A program made the position numbers and the translations under genes. The notes beneath the pieces are model-generated. The model saw only the letters and a list, made by a program, of their open reading frames with translations. It had not been told where the DNA came from and made no database searches. This document shows, piece after piece, positions 19,643 through 29,335 of a stretch of DNA of 31,443 nucleotides. The stretch's first letter is position 1, and every line of letters begins with the position of its first letter. The DNA is from Scleroderma bovista (taxonomy: Eukaryota; Basidiomycota; Agaricomycetes; Boletales; Sclerodermataceae): the NCBI GenBank assembly GCA_037178675.1, contig JAYMGJ010000386.1:1-31443 (forward strand). The letters are read 5' to 3'.

Positions 19643-19942
19643 CCCCTTCCTGCATCGATGGCCATTAGTTTATAATATTTATTCTTTGTACTGTACATAA
19701 TTAATATAAATTGATTAACCTGAACATTGGGTGAATTAAGATGGTCGAAAACTAAGTACAGGCAGTAAAGCTACTAGTGGTACTGTTGGCCTGTACAAGT
19801 ACTTCTGGAACAGCCTGGGACAGTGCTGGGACAGTCTGTGCTAAGTCACCCAGTTAGGTACCTTGTTGGGAGAGCTGAGGTTCTGGGATAGTTGACCAGC
19901 ACTGTCCAGCACTGTCCAGGGGAGGGTTGGTTTGCTGATGAT

Positions 19943-20248
19943 GCCACTGTTCGTGCAGGACCCCACACATCGGTATGAATTAGTTTGCCTGGCTGGGTTG
20001 TGCGTGGTTTTAACTGTTGTGGAAAAGGTATCCTTGATTGCTTGGCTTCAATTCATGCATGGCAATCACTTGTATTGGATAGCAGCACATCAAGGCCATC
20101 AATGAGCTTTTCGTCATGAAGACATTGAAGGCCACAGATACCAATGTGTCTGAATTGCCAGTGCCATTCATCCCAGGTACATGCCTGGTAGGTGTGTGCC
20201 AGTGATTCATGCTTTTGTGCTTTCATCATATAGATACCATCCTGTATG
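19943..20248 (-). pseudogene. Copia A gag-pre-integrase fragment
   Basis: Minus strand: DGIYMMKAQKHESLAH, then WHWQFRHIGICGLQCLHDEK (the W-H-x-R-x-G-H motif slightly altered), LIDGLDV, DCHA-stop-IEAKQSRIPF and LIHTDVWGPARTV. This is the zinc-binding gag-pre-integrase segment that precedes the copia integrase. A TGA replaces the second Cys of the expected C-x2-C. It is cut on the left by the foldback-like element and on the right by gypsy B. Confidence 0.82.
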
Positions 20249-20629
20249 TGTAACAGTCTAACTTTTTATCTTATCTAATCTGTGATTAGATGACATCTTA
20301 TCTTATCATAGTGTAGTATCTTATCTAGTGCATCTTATCTGTAGACCTGTCTGGACCACAGCCTTGTGCTGTGCGTGCTGTATCCCTTGATGTCATTAGC
20401 ATAGCCTCACCACAGGATGGCAGCTGTGTTCACTGCCTTGTACAGCATACAGCCTCATGGATAGCCTCACACAGGACACATGTAGTGTAGTATATATACT
20501 GCTGCAATCCAGCACCCAGAGGCTCTCCATTCAAGCTCTCTTTAAGTTTTCACTCTAAGACCTCAGTCCTATTCCTCTCAGGGCTTGTTGTGTGGTAGTT
20601 CTTTGGGTTTTGCCCTTAGGGTTGTCTCA
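20249..20629 (+). repeat. 5' LTR of gypsy B
   Basis: 381 bp, TGTAACAGTC to GGGTTGTCTCA. It shares its layout with the solo LTR at 17997-18366, including a TATATATA box (20491-20498). The base run before it (GTATG, 20244-20248) is the likely target site, but the partner lies outside the window. Confidence 0.85.
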
Positions 20630-21090
20630 CTAGAGCTTGAATCTACCCATTATCACTTTGTCTACCATGTGCTGTTCCCCAGCCTTATAAAGGGAGCTAT
20701 ACCCAGACTCCAGGGTTAAGGAGCTTTGTTTCAAACTTTCATGTTCGTACATGGCCAGCCTTTAGCGCTGTTCCCTGTAGCCCACTTGGGTTTGGGAGTT
20801 TCTAGTACATCCTTGTTTATTTATCGTACACCAGCCTAGGGTCGTGCCTGGTGTCTGAAGGGCAGCTCCTGTTCAAGTGCAGTTTGTACCCACAAGGAGA
20901 TTGAGCCATAGTTACCCCATAGTTCCTCCATCCATGGAGAGGTAGACCTGTGATCTGCAGCCAGTGGCCATTAGTTTTCTGCATAGCTGTGCCACTGCCC
21001 TGACCCGGCGAGTGCGACAGGTGAACAGAAGCTTATGCTTAGTTCATTGGAACACCTGTGAAGATCTAGTCCTGATATAACCTTACGTTT
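20630..21090 (+). other. Leader of gypsy B
   Basis: Sequence between the LTR and the first gag codons. No primer-binding site complementary to a known tRNA end was recognised, and no coding frame fits the family. Confidence 0.45.
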
Positions 21091-21339
21091 ATGTTACCCT
21101 ACCAGTTAGCCACCATACATCCCTACAAGTACTCCTTTGATCAGGCAGGTCACCTGACAGCCTCTTACGATACCCATCACCCCCTTCCTCTTACACCCAC
21201 TCAAGAAGCTGCCAGAGAAGCAGACTTCAGAAGGATTGAGCAAATGAACACCTCCTTCCACCACTACAACCTCGTCGTCAAGGTACTTGCAGACCTCTTC
21301 CTCAACAACTAGTGTTTTAAAGTCCAGTCTAGGACTTTT

Positions 21340-21510
21340 CAAAAGACTGGCAACTGGACCAGACTGCAACCATTGCAGACTGGACTGCAGTTGCCAGTTG
21401 CAGAAAAATCTAACTTAACCAGTTGCCAGTTGCAGGGCAAGCACATGTTAGGTGAGACCGGTGCACAACCGGTCGCAACCAGTCGCAACCGCAACCGGTT
21501 GCTTGAAATC
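21340..21510. repeat. Left subterminal repeats of the hAT element
   Basis: Clustered short motifs such as ACTGGCAACTGG-like runs, CAGTTGCCAGTTGCAG (twice), GCAACCGGTTGC and CGCAACCAGTCGCAACC. The same motifs in both orientations occur at the right end and in the MITE at 17154-17703. Probable transposase-binding sites. Confidence 0.65.
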
Positions 21511-21559
21511 ATATATGATGTAGTACTATACTTTGGCTATACAAGCTGACTATCAAGTA

Positions 21560-24500
21560 CTACAAGACAATTGTTTCGTTTACATTATCCCACTCCACCA
21601 GCTCAGCATCCCTCTTGAAGAGCTCTCGAAAACCATCTAAATATTCCTCTTCAGTGCCTGAGTTCAGACGAGCAGAGTCAACGATGTCATTCCGCCATGC
21701 ATGTTTGAGTATTTGAAGCTGCTCGAATTTGTCGGCACCCAGACGAGACCGACGGTCTGTGGCAACCTCAGCACCAGCGGAGAAAAGACGTTCGCAGGGG
21801 ACAGATGTGGCGGGGATGGCACAGACATCCATCGCGATGCGGGAAAGGGTTGGATAGTCATCACAATGAGCCTGAAACAGTTTGAGTATAAAACTAAACA
21901 TGTGAGGAACACATACCGCCCACCAAGCCACAATATCCGTCTCCTTCGAAACGTCCGTGGGGATATCATTGAGATATTGCCGCAGTTCTGCTTTCCAGCC
22001 ACCGTTGTCAGAGCATGTTTTTACTTGCAGAAGGCGTTCACGACGGTGGCGGTCATACTCTGACTCAAGTGGTCGCTTGCTGCTGTGATTGGTCGGTGAG
22101 CTGGAGGTTACCTTAGCCGTAGTCGATGCCTTTATCTCCCCCCAATAGTCCTCCATGGTCTTCTCGATGACCTTTGTGGCCTCATCGTGCCAGTCCTTGG
22201 CATTGGGGTTGCCGGCTTCGCGTTCTTTTCTCTGTTCTTCAGCGCCGCCCCACGCCATCTCAATGTACATTAACTTGTAGTATGGATGGAGGACTAGATA
22301 AATGAAATGTTAGAATTCTAACCCAGAAGTGTATATTACTTACCGAGAGCAAGAATATACACGGCCTTCTCATCGAACTTATTATAGTACCTCTTGATCT
22401 TGTCAAGTGCGCGTGTGAGAGCTGGCTCATACAGCACATATCTTGCTGAGTCGCGTTTATCCTCCCAAGCCGTCTGAAGCCCTTCAAATGTTGGGATAGC
22501 ACGCCAAAGAGCTGGTTGATTTCCGTATGAGAAGAGGTGTTGGATGGCATTCGCGTCAGCCACGATTTCTCGAGTGTCGTTGACACGATCCCAATCGGCT
22601 GACTTGAGCGTGAAGGCGGTCCATGGGATATGCTTGATGGGTTGTCCTGGGCGACGGATCGAGGTGATTGGGCCAAAAAGTTCATCTGCAGAGCTGATGA
22701 ACAAATTGATAGGCTTGGAATTGGGTCAGTGATAGTCACACAACAAAGTAAGGACAAAACATACCGTTCGTAGATCATAAGACCGAGCCAACATTCCTTC
22801 CGCAGTCCCCCAGCGGATGTTGCTATGGAGTGGAATCTTCAGGGTGACATCGACTCCACACTCCTTCTGAAGGCGCTCGAAGTAAGCAATGCGCTGTCCC
22901 GATGCTTGAATCTTGATGGCAAGTGTTCGAATCACCGCAATGACGTCAAGAGAATTGCCAAGGACCCGATTTTGTGGAAGGGTGGGATCGAATTCCCAAA
23001 TGGCGGTGGTGGTTTCAATGTGGGCGGTCTGCGTGACAATGTTCATGAAGTCCGTGATGGCCAAATTGACGACGTGGGCGAGGCAGGGTAAGCGATTCTG
23101 GTCAGCATTGAAAGAATAGATGCGTTGAGAGGTAAGAGTTTGCTCGATGTAGGCACATGTCGTGTCATTATTACTAGTGTTGTCAGCAGTGATACAGTAA
23201 AGCTAAGGTAGTATTAGTAGCACTTCAAAAAAGACACAAAGGAACTGACCTTAGCAGACGTGCTACCGATAACTCCAACCCGCTTGCACAAGCCAACAAA
23301 GTAGCGGCCCAAGTTCTCTCCGTTGTGTGCGCCGGCGATGCTTTTGAAGGCGATAACCTCAGTATGCAGTGCCCAGTGGCCAGGGCTCTTGCTCTCGATC
23401 CAGTGGGCGGTGATGCCCATGAACGACGCCTTTGTTTGGTTGACAGACCAGAGGTCTGTGGTAGTCGAGATGCGGCCTACATTATCTCTCTAGTAGATGT
23501 AAGTTAGATGAATGAAGGAATATAGATACAAAGATTCATACCTGGAGCTGTTCTTTGAGTGTGGAAATAAACTTGACGAAGGAATTGTGAATGTAGTTTG
23601 TGATGTCGTGGGTTGATGGTAAATCACTAAGTCGAGTGTGCGGACGCATAGCTACTAAGCAATTCCTAAATGCAACTTTATTAGCAACTATTAGGCTCTA
23701 TATAGTAGAATACTACTCTGTTAGTACAATAGTCCTAAGTATAACAAATATGAAGTTCGCACCTGATCATCACACACCACAAACTCTGCCACCGCCTTCA
23801 GTACTGCTTCCTTTGAAAATTCGCCAGGCTTCAACGTCTTTCGAAATCCAGTCAACGTCTGCTGCCCCTCGCTCTCTTGTTTCTTGGCTTCCTTCTTTGC
23901 CCTGGCAATCGCTCGTGGTACTGCATGGTGATGTTCCTTCAAGTCCTGCTCGGCACAACATTTCTGATACACCGCATAGTGACTACGGATGTGCTGGCGG
24001 CAAGACGAATTGGATCCAACATGAAAGGTCTTCCGCTTCCCATACTTCGCAACATATGCTTCATCATCCCTTTGAATTCATGGTAAGTATTTCATCTCTG
24101 CACTGATTGATCATGATCTCACTTGCACACTTTGCACCATCGTCCCTTCTTGACCTCAATTTTACCATCTGAATGACAAAACTTCACATCGCAAGTCTCA
24201 GAGAAAATGGTAAGCACGTCCAAAGCCCGTTGCTTCACTTCAAGCATCTCGGGCATTGTTGAGGCAACGCCCTCATCATCATCGGTTATCTATCAGCTAA
24301 CATCAGCCTTTCAGGCCACATCACGCTTGAAATCTTACCACTTCCTCTTCTGTTGCATTACCGCCATGCCCATGCTCTCTCACTGCCACACTCGAGGCCC
24401 TCGACACTGTTTCGATCTCATTCGGTTCTGGGACGGCAACCTCCTCAATGTCAGTGGGTGTTGAGTGACGGGAGGCAGAGCGGCTCTTCTGCTTCAGTGA

Positions 24501-24707
24501 GTGAGACACTAATACTTCACTTTCCTCCTCTGATTCTTCACTCGAGCTCTGCTGTCTTTTTCGCTTCTTCGGCCTTCTCTTTGGGCTTTGTGCTTTCACA
24601 TTTTTTGGTGGGCGTGGTTTTGCTATCTTTTTTGATCGTGGGCTTATTGCAACACTCTTTTCAGTCGGATGTTTGTTTCGTGTCGATTTTCTCAAGTCGT
24701 CTGGCAT
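21560..24707 (-). CDS. hAT transposase, nine exons, apparently intact
   Basis: Nine exons on the minus strand: 24707-24339, 24289-24123, 24069-23763, 23697-23542, 23489-23250, 23202-22765, 22713-22344, 22293-21917 and 21871-21560. Introns are 45-65 bp. All phases close without a stop, for about 911 residues. The N-terminus is Ser/Lys-rich with an NLS-like RRPKKRKRQQ. A BED-type zinc finger follows (GRWCKVCK ... SSCRQHIRSHYAVY). The RNase H-like core starts with VCDDQSLIVANKVAFRNC and includes STTTDLWSVNQTKASFMGIT (catalytic Asp region), YCITADNTSNND and CLAHVVNLAI. The late part has LHPYYKL and the dimerisation domain (PATSVPCERLFSAGAEVATD). It cuts and reinserts the element with 8-bp duplications (family knowledge). 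Splice sites are by inspection only. Confidence 0.9.
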
Positions 24708-26147
24708 GCTGGATGGAGTGGGGTAGTGGGTTTGAGGTCCATTTACTGCTATATACAGACTACATCGTGGTCTACACGTTGTACATCACGTAGCTCTAGA
24801 ATATCATTGGTCGTGACCAGTTGGGGTAGGTTCAGGACCGGTCACATGTGCAACCGACTGCAACCGGTCATGACTGACCACGCAACCGCCGGCAACCGGT
24901 CGTGAGCAGTTGCAGTTGCAGTCCAACAATTTTCTTGAATCTGAAGGTCCGGTCTTGGTCCGGTTCATGCCAAAAAAGGCAAAAAAACCGGACCGGACCG
25001 GACTTTAAAACACTATCAACAACCCCCGCCTCTACATCAAAGCCAACCCCGACCTCCCACTCGTGCGCCATTGTACGTTTCATGCTTGCCATCTCCACCC
25101 TGCATGTCCCCGAGGTGCCCCCTACTCCTGTTACCATCTGTATTAAGCAATGGATCAGCAGGGCACCCTTCAGAATCTTTTCCTTCAGCTTGCACAGGGG
25201 CAAATCAACCTGTAAAATAGTATCCAGGCCCTTGCCAATGTCCAGCAAGGCCTGCCGCCCCTTGCCCTCACACCCCTGCAAGCGGCTCCAACTGCTAAGA
25301 AGATTGTCACTGAACCTGGGAACTATGACAGCTCCCCCCAGAGTTTCAGAGTTTGGTGGAGCAAGATGAAGTTGTGGGTTCTGATGAACCAGAGAAGTGG
25401 TCTCCTAACAAGCAATAGTGAGATCATGGCAGCCGTCTTCTCTAGGTTTGAAGGACCTAAAGCTGGGTGTTGGGCCCAGGCCAAATTAGACCACTATATG
25501 GCTCCAGGGGTTGATTACCCCACTTGGGACGAGTTACAGGCCAAAATAACAGGATTCTTTGTGCCTGGCAACAATGCCAACTGGGCTAGGTCCCAGTTGT
25601 TGAAGTTGCATCAAGGACCTCATCAGCAAGTGGATGACTTCCTCGTGGCTTTCGAGTCACTCAGAGTCGAGAGTGGCTGTCCTGACGCTTACACTAAGGA
25701 CTTGCTCGAAAGGGCAGTACAGAGGCAGGTCCTCCAGCAAGTGTACCTCCTGGGGAAGGATCACTCCAACTATGTGGAGCTAGCCACCTTGGTTAGGACC
25801 ATTGGAAGAGCTCAGGAGCTCTTTTTGATTAATATGCAGGGTGGGGCCTGCTTTATCAGCAAGGAGGCGGCTCCTCCTCTTATGGAGTTACATCGGGCGC
25901 TGGCGCCCCAATGGATATCGGTGCTGCTCAACAGCAAAACCAGCAATGGAGTAAAGGGCTCCAATGCTACAATTGTCAGGGGTTTGGACACATCGCTCAT
26001 GAGTGTTCTCAACCGCATCGCCCACGATGAGGGCAACCCCAGCAGACCCGGGCTGTACAGCCCCAACCTGATGACGGATGTGTCAATGCCGTTTACGGAA
26101 TGTCCTTCTCCGAAATGAGGGACTACTTCAAGAATTCAAAAGATTAG

Positions 26148-26477
26148 AGAGTGAGGATACAATGGGCACCCTCGCTCTCGAGTCTGAGCTGGACAGTGCT
26201 GTAAGGATTTTGGACTATCGTCTCTCTTGTGCTAAGTCTTCTGAAGCACAGGATATTTATAAATACTGCATCTCTCTTCTCTCTCGTAAAATACAGAAAA
26301 CCTATAAAAAATCTTCTTCTGTAGCCTCTCCTGTTTCTGTCTCTTTTAACAAGTATTCTGTCTTGATGATAGATAGTATGGACTGTAACGACTTGCCTGT
26401 ATCTGTTGGTGTACCCTCTAAGGGAGTCCCCATCAGCAAGTTGACAATTTGTCTTAACTCACTTATAGTGTCTGGAT
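26148..26477 (+). other. Gypsy B sequence downstream of gag
   Basis: An open frame reads MGTLALESELDSAVRILDYR, then SLLSRKIQKTYKKSSSVA and SFNKYSVLMIDSMDCNDLPV. It could be the linker before protease of a gypsy pol, but no DSG protease motif follows before the minisatellite begins. Left unassigned. Confidence 0.4.
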
Positions 26478-26499
26478 GGTCTGGAATCAGACAGTTAAG

Positions 26500-26928
26500 A
26501 TGGATAAGAGAGATAAGTGGGTCAGACCACTTCAGACCACTCAGTCAGTAAGTTGGACAGTGTGTCAGACCATCCAGACCATTCCAGACCACTCAGACCA
26601 GTCAGTCAGTAAGTCAAACAGTGTGTCAGACCATCCAGACCATTCCAGACCACTTAGACCAGTCAGTCAGTAAGTCAGACAGTGTGTCAGACCAGAAATA
26701 CCAGCCATACCAGTCAGACTGTAAGTCAGTCAGTGTGTCAGACCATCCAGACTATTCCAGACCAGTCAGACCAGTCAGTCAGTAAGTCAGATAGTGTGTC
26801 AGACTATCCAGACCAGTCAGACCAGTCAGTCAGTAATTCAGACAGTGTGTCAGACAAGCCAGACAAGTCAGACAAGTCAGACAGTAAGTCAGATAGTGTG
26901 TCAGACTATTCAGACAATTCCAGACCAG
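26500..26928 (+). repeat. CAGACC/GTCAGT minisatellite
   Basis: About seven imperfect tandem units of roughly 50-61 bp, each with CAGTGTGTCAGAC, then CATCCAGACCATTCCAGAC and GTCAGTCAGTAAGTCAGA. Later units are shorter and more variable. It ends exactly where the LTR of gypsy A2 begins. It reads as Ser/Asp/Gln repeats in several frames and is not considered coding. Confidence 0.85.
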
Positions 26929-27548
26929 TGTCAATTCCAGGTCTACTCTGGTAGGGGGTCCGGTCAAGTCCAGACAAAGGAGGAGGGCAGAGGGCTGGAC
27001 AAGGGATAGTCTGGCCAGAGTTGGTGACCGCTTGGATTCAATGACAAGGACGACGTGCGTTGATCCCTTGCGTAGGTTCCGGTCAAGGTGACAATGACAA
27101 AGACAGAGACAGAGACTGGAGTAGAGACTAAGTTGATTTCAGACTGAGGTGTACAAGGTAAACTAGAGGGTATTTATACTAAGTAGAAACTAGGGTCGAG
27201 TACATACGGTGACAAGTAAACAACCTAATAGCAGACAAGGGATAACCAGAGTTAGGACTAGGTCAGGTCCAGTGAAAATAAAGTCAGGTCTGGGTAAAAT
27301 AAATCAGGTCCGGTGAAAATGCTATGAGGTCTAGAATATATCGAGTTCATGGAGAACTCACGTCAAGGCAGGGTAGATGGGCAAGTGTGGTAAAGACTGG
27401 ATGCGGGCTAGACCAAGGGTCATAGTTAGCAGAAGGTTATCTGTGTGACTGTTGACCAGAGTAACTGAGAACGACTGGAGTTGAGCTGTAGGGCTGCAAT
27501 GTGACCAGAGTAACCAGATATGATCCGGAGTTGGACATGGTCGTAACA
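26929..27548 (-). repeat. 3' LTR of gypsy A2
   Basis: 620 bp, TGTCAATTCC to GGTCGTAACA. It is clearly the gypsy A LTR but diverged by many substitutions and small deletions, so it is older than gypsy A1. The polypurine tract (complement of about 27549-27562) follows. Confidence 0.88.
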
Positions 27549-27708
27549 GTATCCCCCTTTTAGGGGCTGAACCCATGAGGCCCCAACGAGGCTGACGTGT
27601 GGTCGCCTAAGACAATGTGGAGTCCGGAGTGAATGTCTGAGTATGAAATTTAGATCTATAAAGATCAGACTGGTTTTGCCTTTACCCCCAATTTACTGCC
27701 CTCTGAAA

Positions 27709-28675
27709 ATGTCTGCCACTGCCAAGTCCACCACCCCCACTGCCCCTTCTGTGGTCAAGTCCAAGGACTGGACCAAGGCCGCAACACCAGAGTTGCAATC
27801 CGGCAGTGAAGACGAGCCAGACGTCCTCAATGCCAAAGCGAAGGAGTGCCATCGACATAAGCAGGTGAAGAGGGAGGAGAAATGGCGATGGGAAGAGGTG
27901 GAGAGGCTGGTGCATGAGGAGGTGGAGCGCAAGGCAAGGGAAGAGGCAGAGTGCAAGGCGAGGGCAGAGTCAGAGCAGAGGAAGGCAGCGGAGGTGGCTG
28001 CCAAGCAGAGGGTGGTGGAGGTAGCCATCAAGCAAAAAGCAATGGCGCAGGACGCGTCAAGGAAGAGAGCCAGGGAGGAACTGGAGGCAAGTCCAGTAAG
28101 TTTCATTTTATTTTATTTCTGCTTTTTGTTGCTGACTTCTCTTGTAGATGCATGCATTGCACCAAGCATCGCACGGTGTGCGAGCGCAACCCAGAGAAGC
28201 CAAAACAGTGGGCATGCATGAAGTGTGCCGGCCTCAAGGGAGAAGTGCGAGTGGCCAGAGATGGGGGGTCCCGGTCCAGTAGTGGACAAGGGAAAGGGTA
28301 AGGCAAAAGAGCAGGGAGTAGCGACGTCACCGCAAGGCGGTGAAAAGCGGAAGAAGAAGAAGATGGTGAAGGTCGTCATTGACGACAGCGAGATCAAGGA
28401 GGAGGTGGGCCCGTCCGGCTCCAGGTCCGGACTCAATGGTGGAGGCGATGACCGGGCAGATGGCCTGGATCGCGGACTCCACACAATCTGTATCGCGGTC
28501 CAATGACCGCCTGAGTGCTGGCCTTGAGACTTTTCTCGAGGAGTGCCGTTTCTTCACGGTGCTCTGGGACAAAGACAAGGATAGTGAGGTGGAGGTCAAC
28601 CCGGAGGAGGTCGAACAGGAGGTACTGGGGCTCCAAGAGGAGCAGGAGAGTCCTAACAGCAGCGTGCTGGAGTGA
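27709..28675 (+). pseudogene. Decayed second copy of the antisense zinc-cluster gene
   Basis: Starts MSATAKSTTPTAPS, as in gypsy A1 (MSNTAKSTTPTVPS), and has the same charged coiled coil (REEAECKARAESEQRKA). An intron lies at the same place (about 28096-28147, GTAAGT to TTGTAG). The six cysteines are present: CMHCTKHRTVCERN and ACMKCAGLK, then EKCEWPE. The last is in another frame because of a one-base insertion near 28240. The phase across the intron no longer closes, and a further frame change occurs near 28425, where the reading moves to MTGQMAWIADSTQSVSR. The acidic tail and the stop (28673-28675) match gypsy A1. Non-functional. Confidence 0.85.
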
Positions 28676-28848
28676 TTGGTCCGGTCCGGACTTTGTAAAC
28701 AGAAAGTGTAATTAGTTTGATTTTTGTTTATAAGAAAAGTGACCTGAGTGTAGTGAGTGATATTACAAGATAAAATGAAACAGAGAGGAGAGACAGAGAG
28801 TGAAACTGATAGGGGAAACAGATAAAGGAAACAGAGGCGAGAGTAGTA

Positions 28849-28941
28849 CTACATGGACACAAGTGGTCCAGGTTTGTCTGGGTACCGGACATGGTAATCT
28901 TCTAGAAGTTCCGTTGCATTGCCTAGTTCAGTGGGGAGTAG
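28849..28941 (-). pseudogene. C-terminal end of gypsy A2 pol (after the chromodomain)
   Basis: Minus strand: ELGNATELLEDYHVRYPDK-like residues and the pol stop at 28849-28851, matching 10360-10450 of gypsy A1. Cut off by the copia B LTR. Confidence 0.7.
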
Positions 28942-29042
28942 TGTTGAAGTCACATGTGCACCCGGCGTAAACCATCAATGAAGTGTGCACAAGACTGCAA
29001 CCCATATTAGTGTAGACTTAGTAATAGTCCTCTTTAGAGTAG

Positions 29043-29091
29043 ATGTTACATGTTACATGTTACATGTCACATGTCACATGTCACATGTCAC
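29043..29091 (+). repeat. Seven-unit 7-bp tandem repeat in the copia B LTR
   Basis: Three units of ATGTTAC followed by four units of ATGTCAC, unbroken, just upstream of the TATA box. It may be an enhancer-like array or slippage. Confidence 0.9.
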
Positions 29092-29102
29092 ACTATTTGT
29101 TG

Positions 29103-29110
29103 TATATAAA
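29103..29110 (+). promoter_or_regulatory. TATA box of the copia B LTR
   Basis: TATATAAA, 11 bp after the tandem repeat and about 85 bp before the proposed LTR end, the usual position for a copia transcript start. Confidence 0.6.
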
Positions 29111-29335
29111 CAGTGTTCATCGCTTATATAATATAACAGCTCTTGACCAGCTACTGCTACCATCTCTGGTTGTGCACTCCACCCAACAGGTGAGTTGGAG
29201 TAGCAGTTCCTCTATGTATGTAGGTATTGCTTCAACAGGCTATGTCATAGCCCTGTGAGCGCACTGTGTGCTTTTCTTGCTTGTCCGTTGTCGCATTCAC
29301 TTGCTGACTCCGTTGACTCCCAACAGAACATCACC

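Larger units (their letters stand above)
16875..19942. mobile_element. Foldback-like element with trinucleotide-rich inverted arms
   Basis: The ends are a perfect 20-bp inverted repeat (ATCATCAGCAAACCAACCCT at 16875-16894, complement at 19923-19942). Just inside each end is a tandem motif, GACAGCACTT twice at about 16911-16930 and its inverted likeness at about 19898-19918. The left arm (about 17085-17870 and 18543-18843, excluding later insertions) is rich in GGTGGT and GTCGTC. The right arm (18991-19642) is rich in ACCACC and GACGAC, that is, the complementary strand of the same kind of sequence. It splits copia A between gag-pre-integrase and integrase. No transposase is visible. A target duplication is not clear. 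The class is inferred. Confidence 0.55.
5864..20248 (-). mobile_element. Copia A: old Ty1/copia element split by later insertions
   Basis: Minus-strand pieces are colinear once the insertions are removed. In transcript order they are 20248-19943 (gag-pre-integrase), 16874-16235 (integrase), 8350-6709 and 6066-6018 (reverse transcriptase and RNase H), and 6010-5864 (3' LTR). The interruptions are a foldback-like element, gypsy A1 and a solo gypsy A LTR. The left half is lost or displaced because gypsy B starts at 20249. Many stops and lost catalytic residues show it is dead. Confidence 0.85.
21310..25015 (-). mobile_element. Autonomous-looking hAT element, 3,706 bp
   Basis: Ends TAGTGTTTTAAAGTCC and its complement, with a perfect 8-bp duplication TCAACAAC (21302-21309 and 25016-25023). 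It holds one minus-strand transposase gene with all nine exons open. Both subterminal regions (21340-21510 and 24830-24950) are dense in CAACCGGT, GGTTGC and AGTTGCAG motifs, the usual arrangement of hAT transposase-binding sites. It is the youngest-looking complete element here. Confidence 0.95.
21091..26147 (+). pseudogene. Gypsy B gag, split by the hAT insertion
   Basis: Removing the hAT and one copy of its 8-bp duplication joins ADLFLNN (to 21309) to PRLYIKANPDLP (from 25024) in one frame. The gag frame then runs on through MDQQGTLQNLFLQLAQGQ, the capsid-like segment (QSFRVWWSKMKLWVLMNQ, PTWDELQAKITGFF, QLLKLHQGPHQQVDDFLVAF) and a zinc knuckle, CYNCQGFGHIAHEC, near 25965-26005. Damage: TAA at 25144-25146 and at 25213-25215 (both fit CAA to TAA), a frameshift near 25860-25885, and TGA at 26028-26030 (RPR-stop-GQPQQ, fits CGA). 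It ends at TAG 26145-26147. The start at 21091 is the first Met of the open frame and is uncertain. Confidence 0.82.
20249..26928 (+). mobile_element. Gypsy B: truncated Ty3/gypsy element, split by a hAT
   Basis: It runs from the 5' LTR through a leader and gag to about 26477, then a minisatellite, and is interrupted at 26929 by the LTR of gypsy A2. No pol or 3' LTR is visible, so these are lost or lie beyond the window. It inserted into copia A at 20248/20249. Confidence 0.78.
26929..28941 (-). mobile_element. Gypsy A2: truncated older copy of the gypsy A family
   Basis: In plus-strand order it has the 3' LTR, the polypurine tract, the antisense zinc-cluster gene (decayed) and the last about 90 bp of pol. 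Copia B then begins at 28942. Its layout repeats 8351-10450 of gypsy A1 closely, which confirms that the antisense gene belongs to the family. Confidence 0.9.
28942..29188 (+). repeat. 5' LTR of copia B
   Basis: Begins TGTTGAAGTC where gypsy A2 stops and ends CACCCAACA, giving the inverted ends TGTTG/CAACA. A second possible end is at 29325 (CCCAACA), but that would leave only 10 bp before the gag ATG, too little for a primer-binding site. Contains a 7-bp tandem repeat and a TATA box. Confidence 0.6.

Noticed and set aside
26478..27009. Possible CRISPR-like array of regularly spaced repeats
   Set aside because: Units are contiguous with no unique spacers and vary in length; this is a minisatellite in a eukaryotic repeat region.
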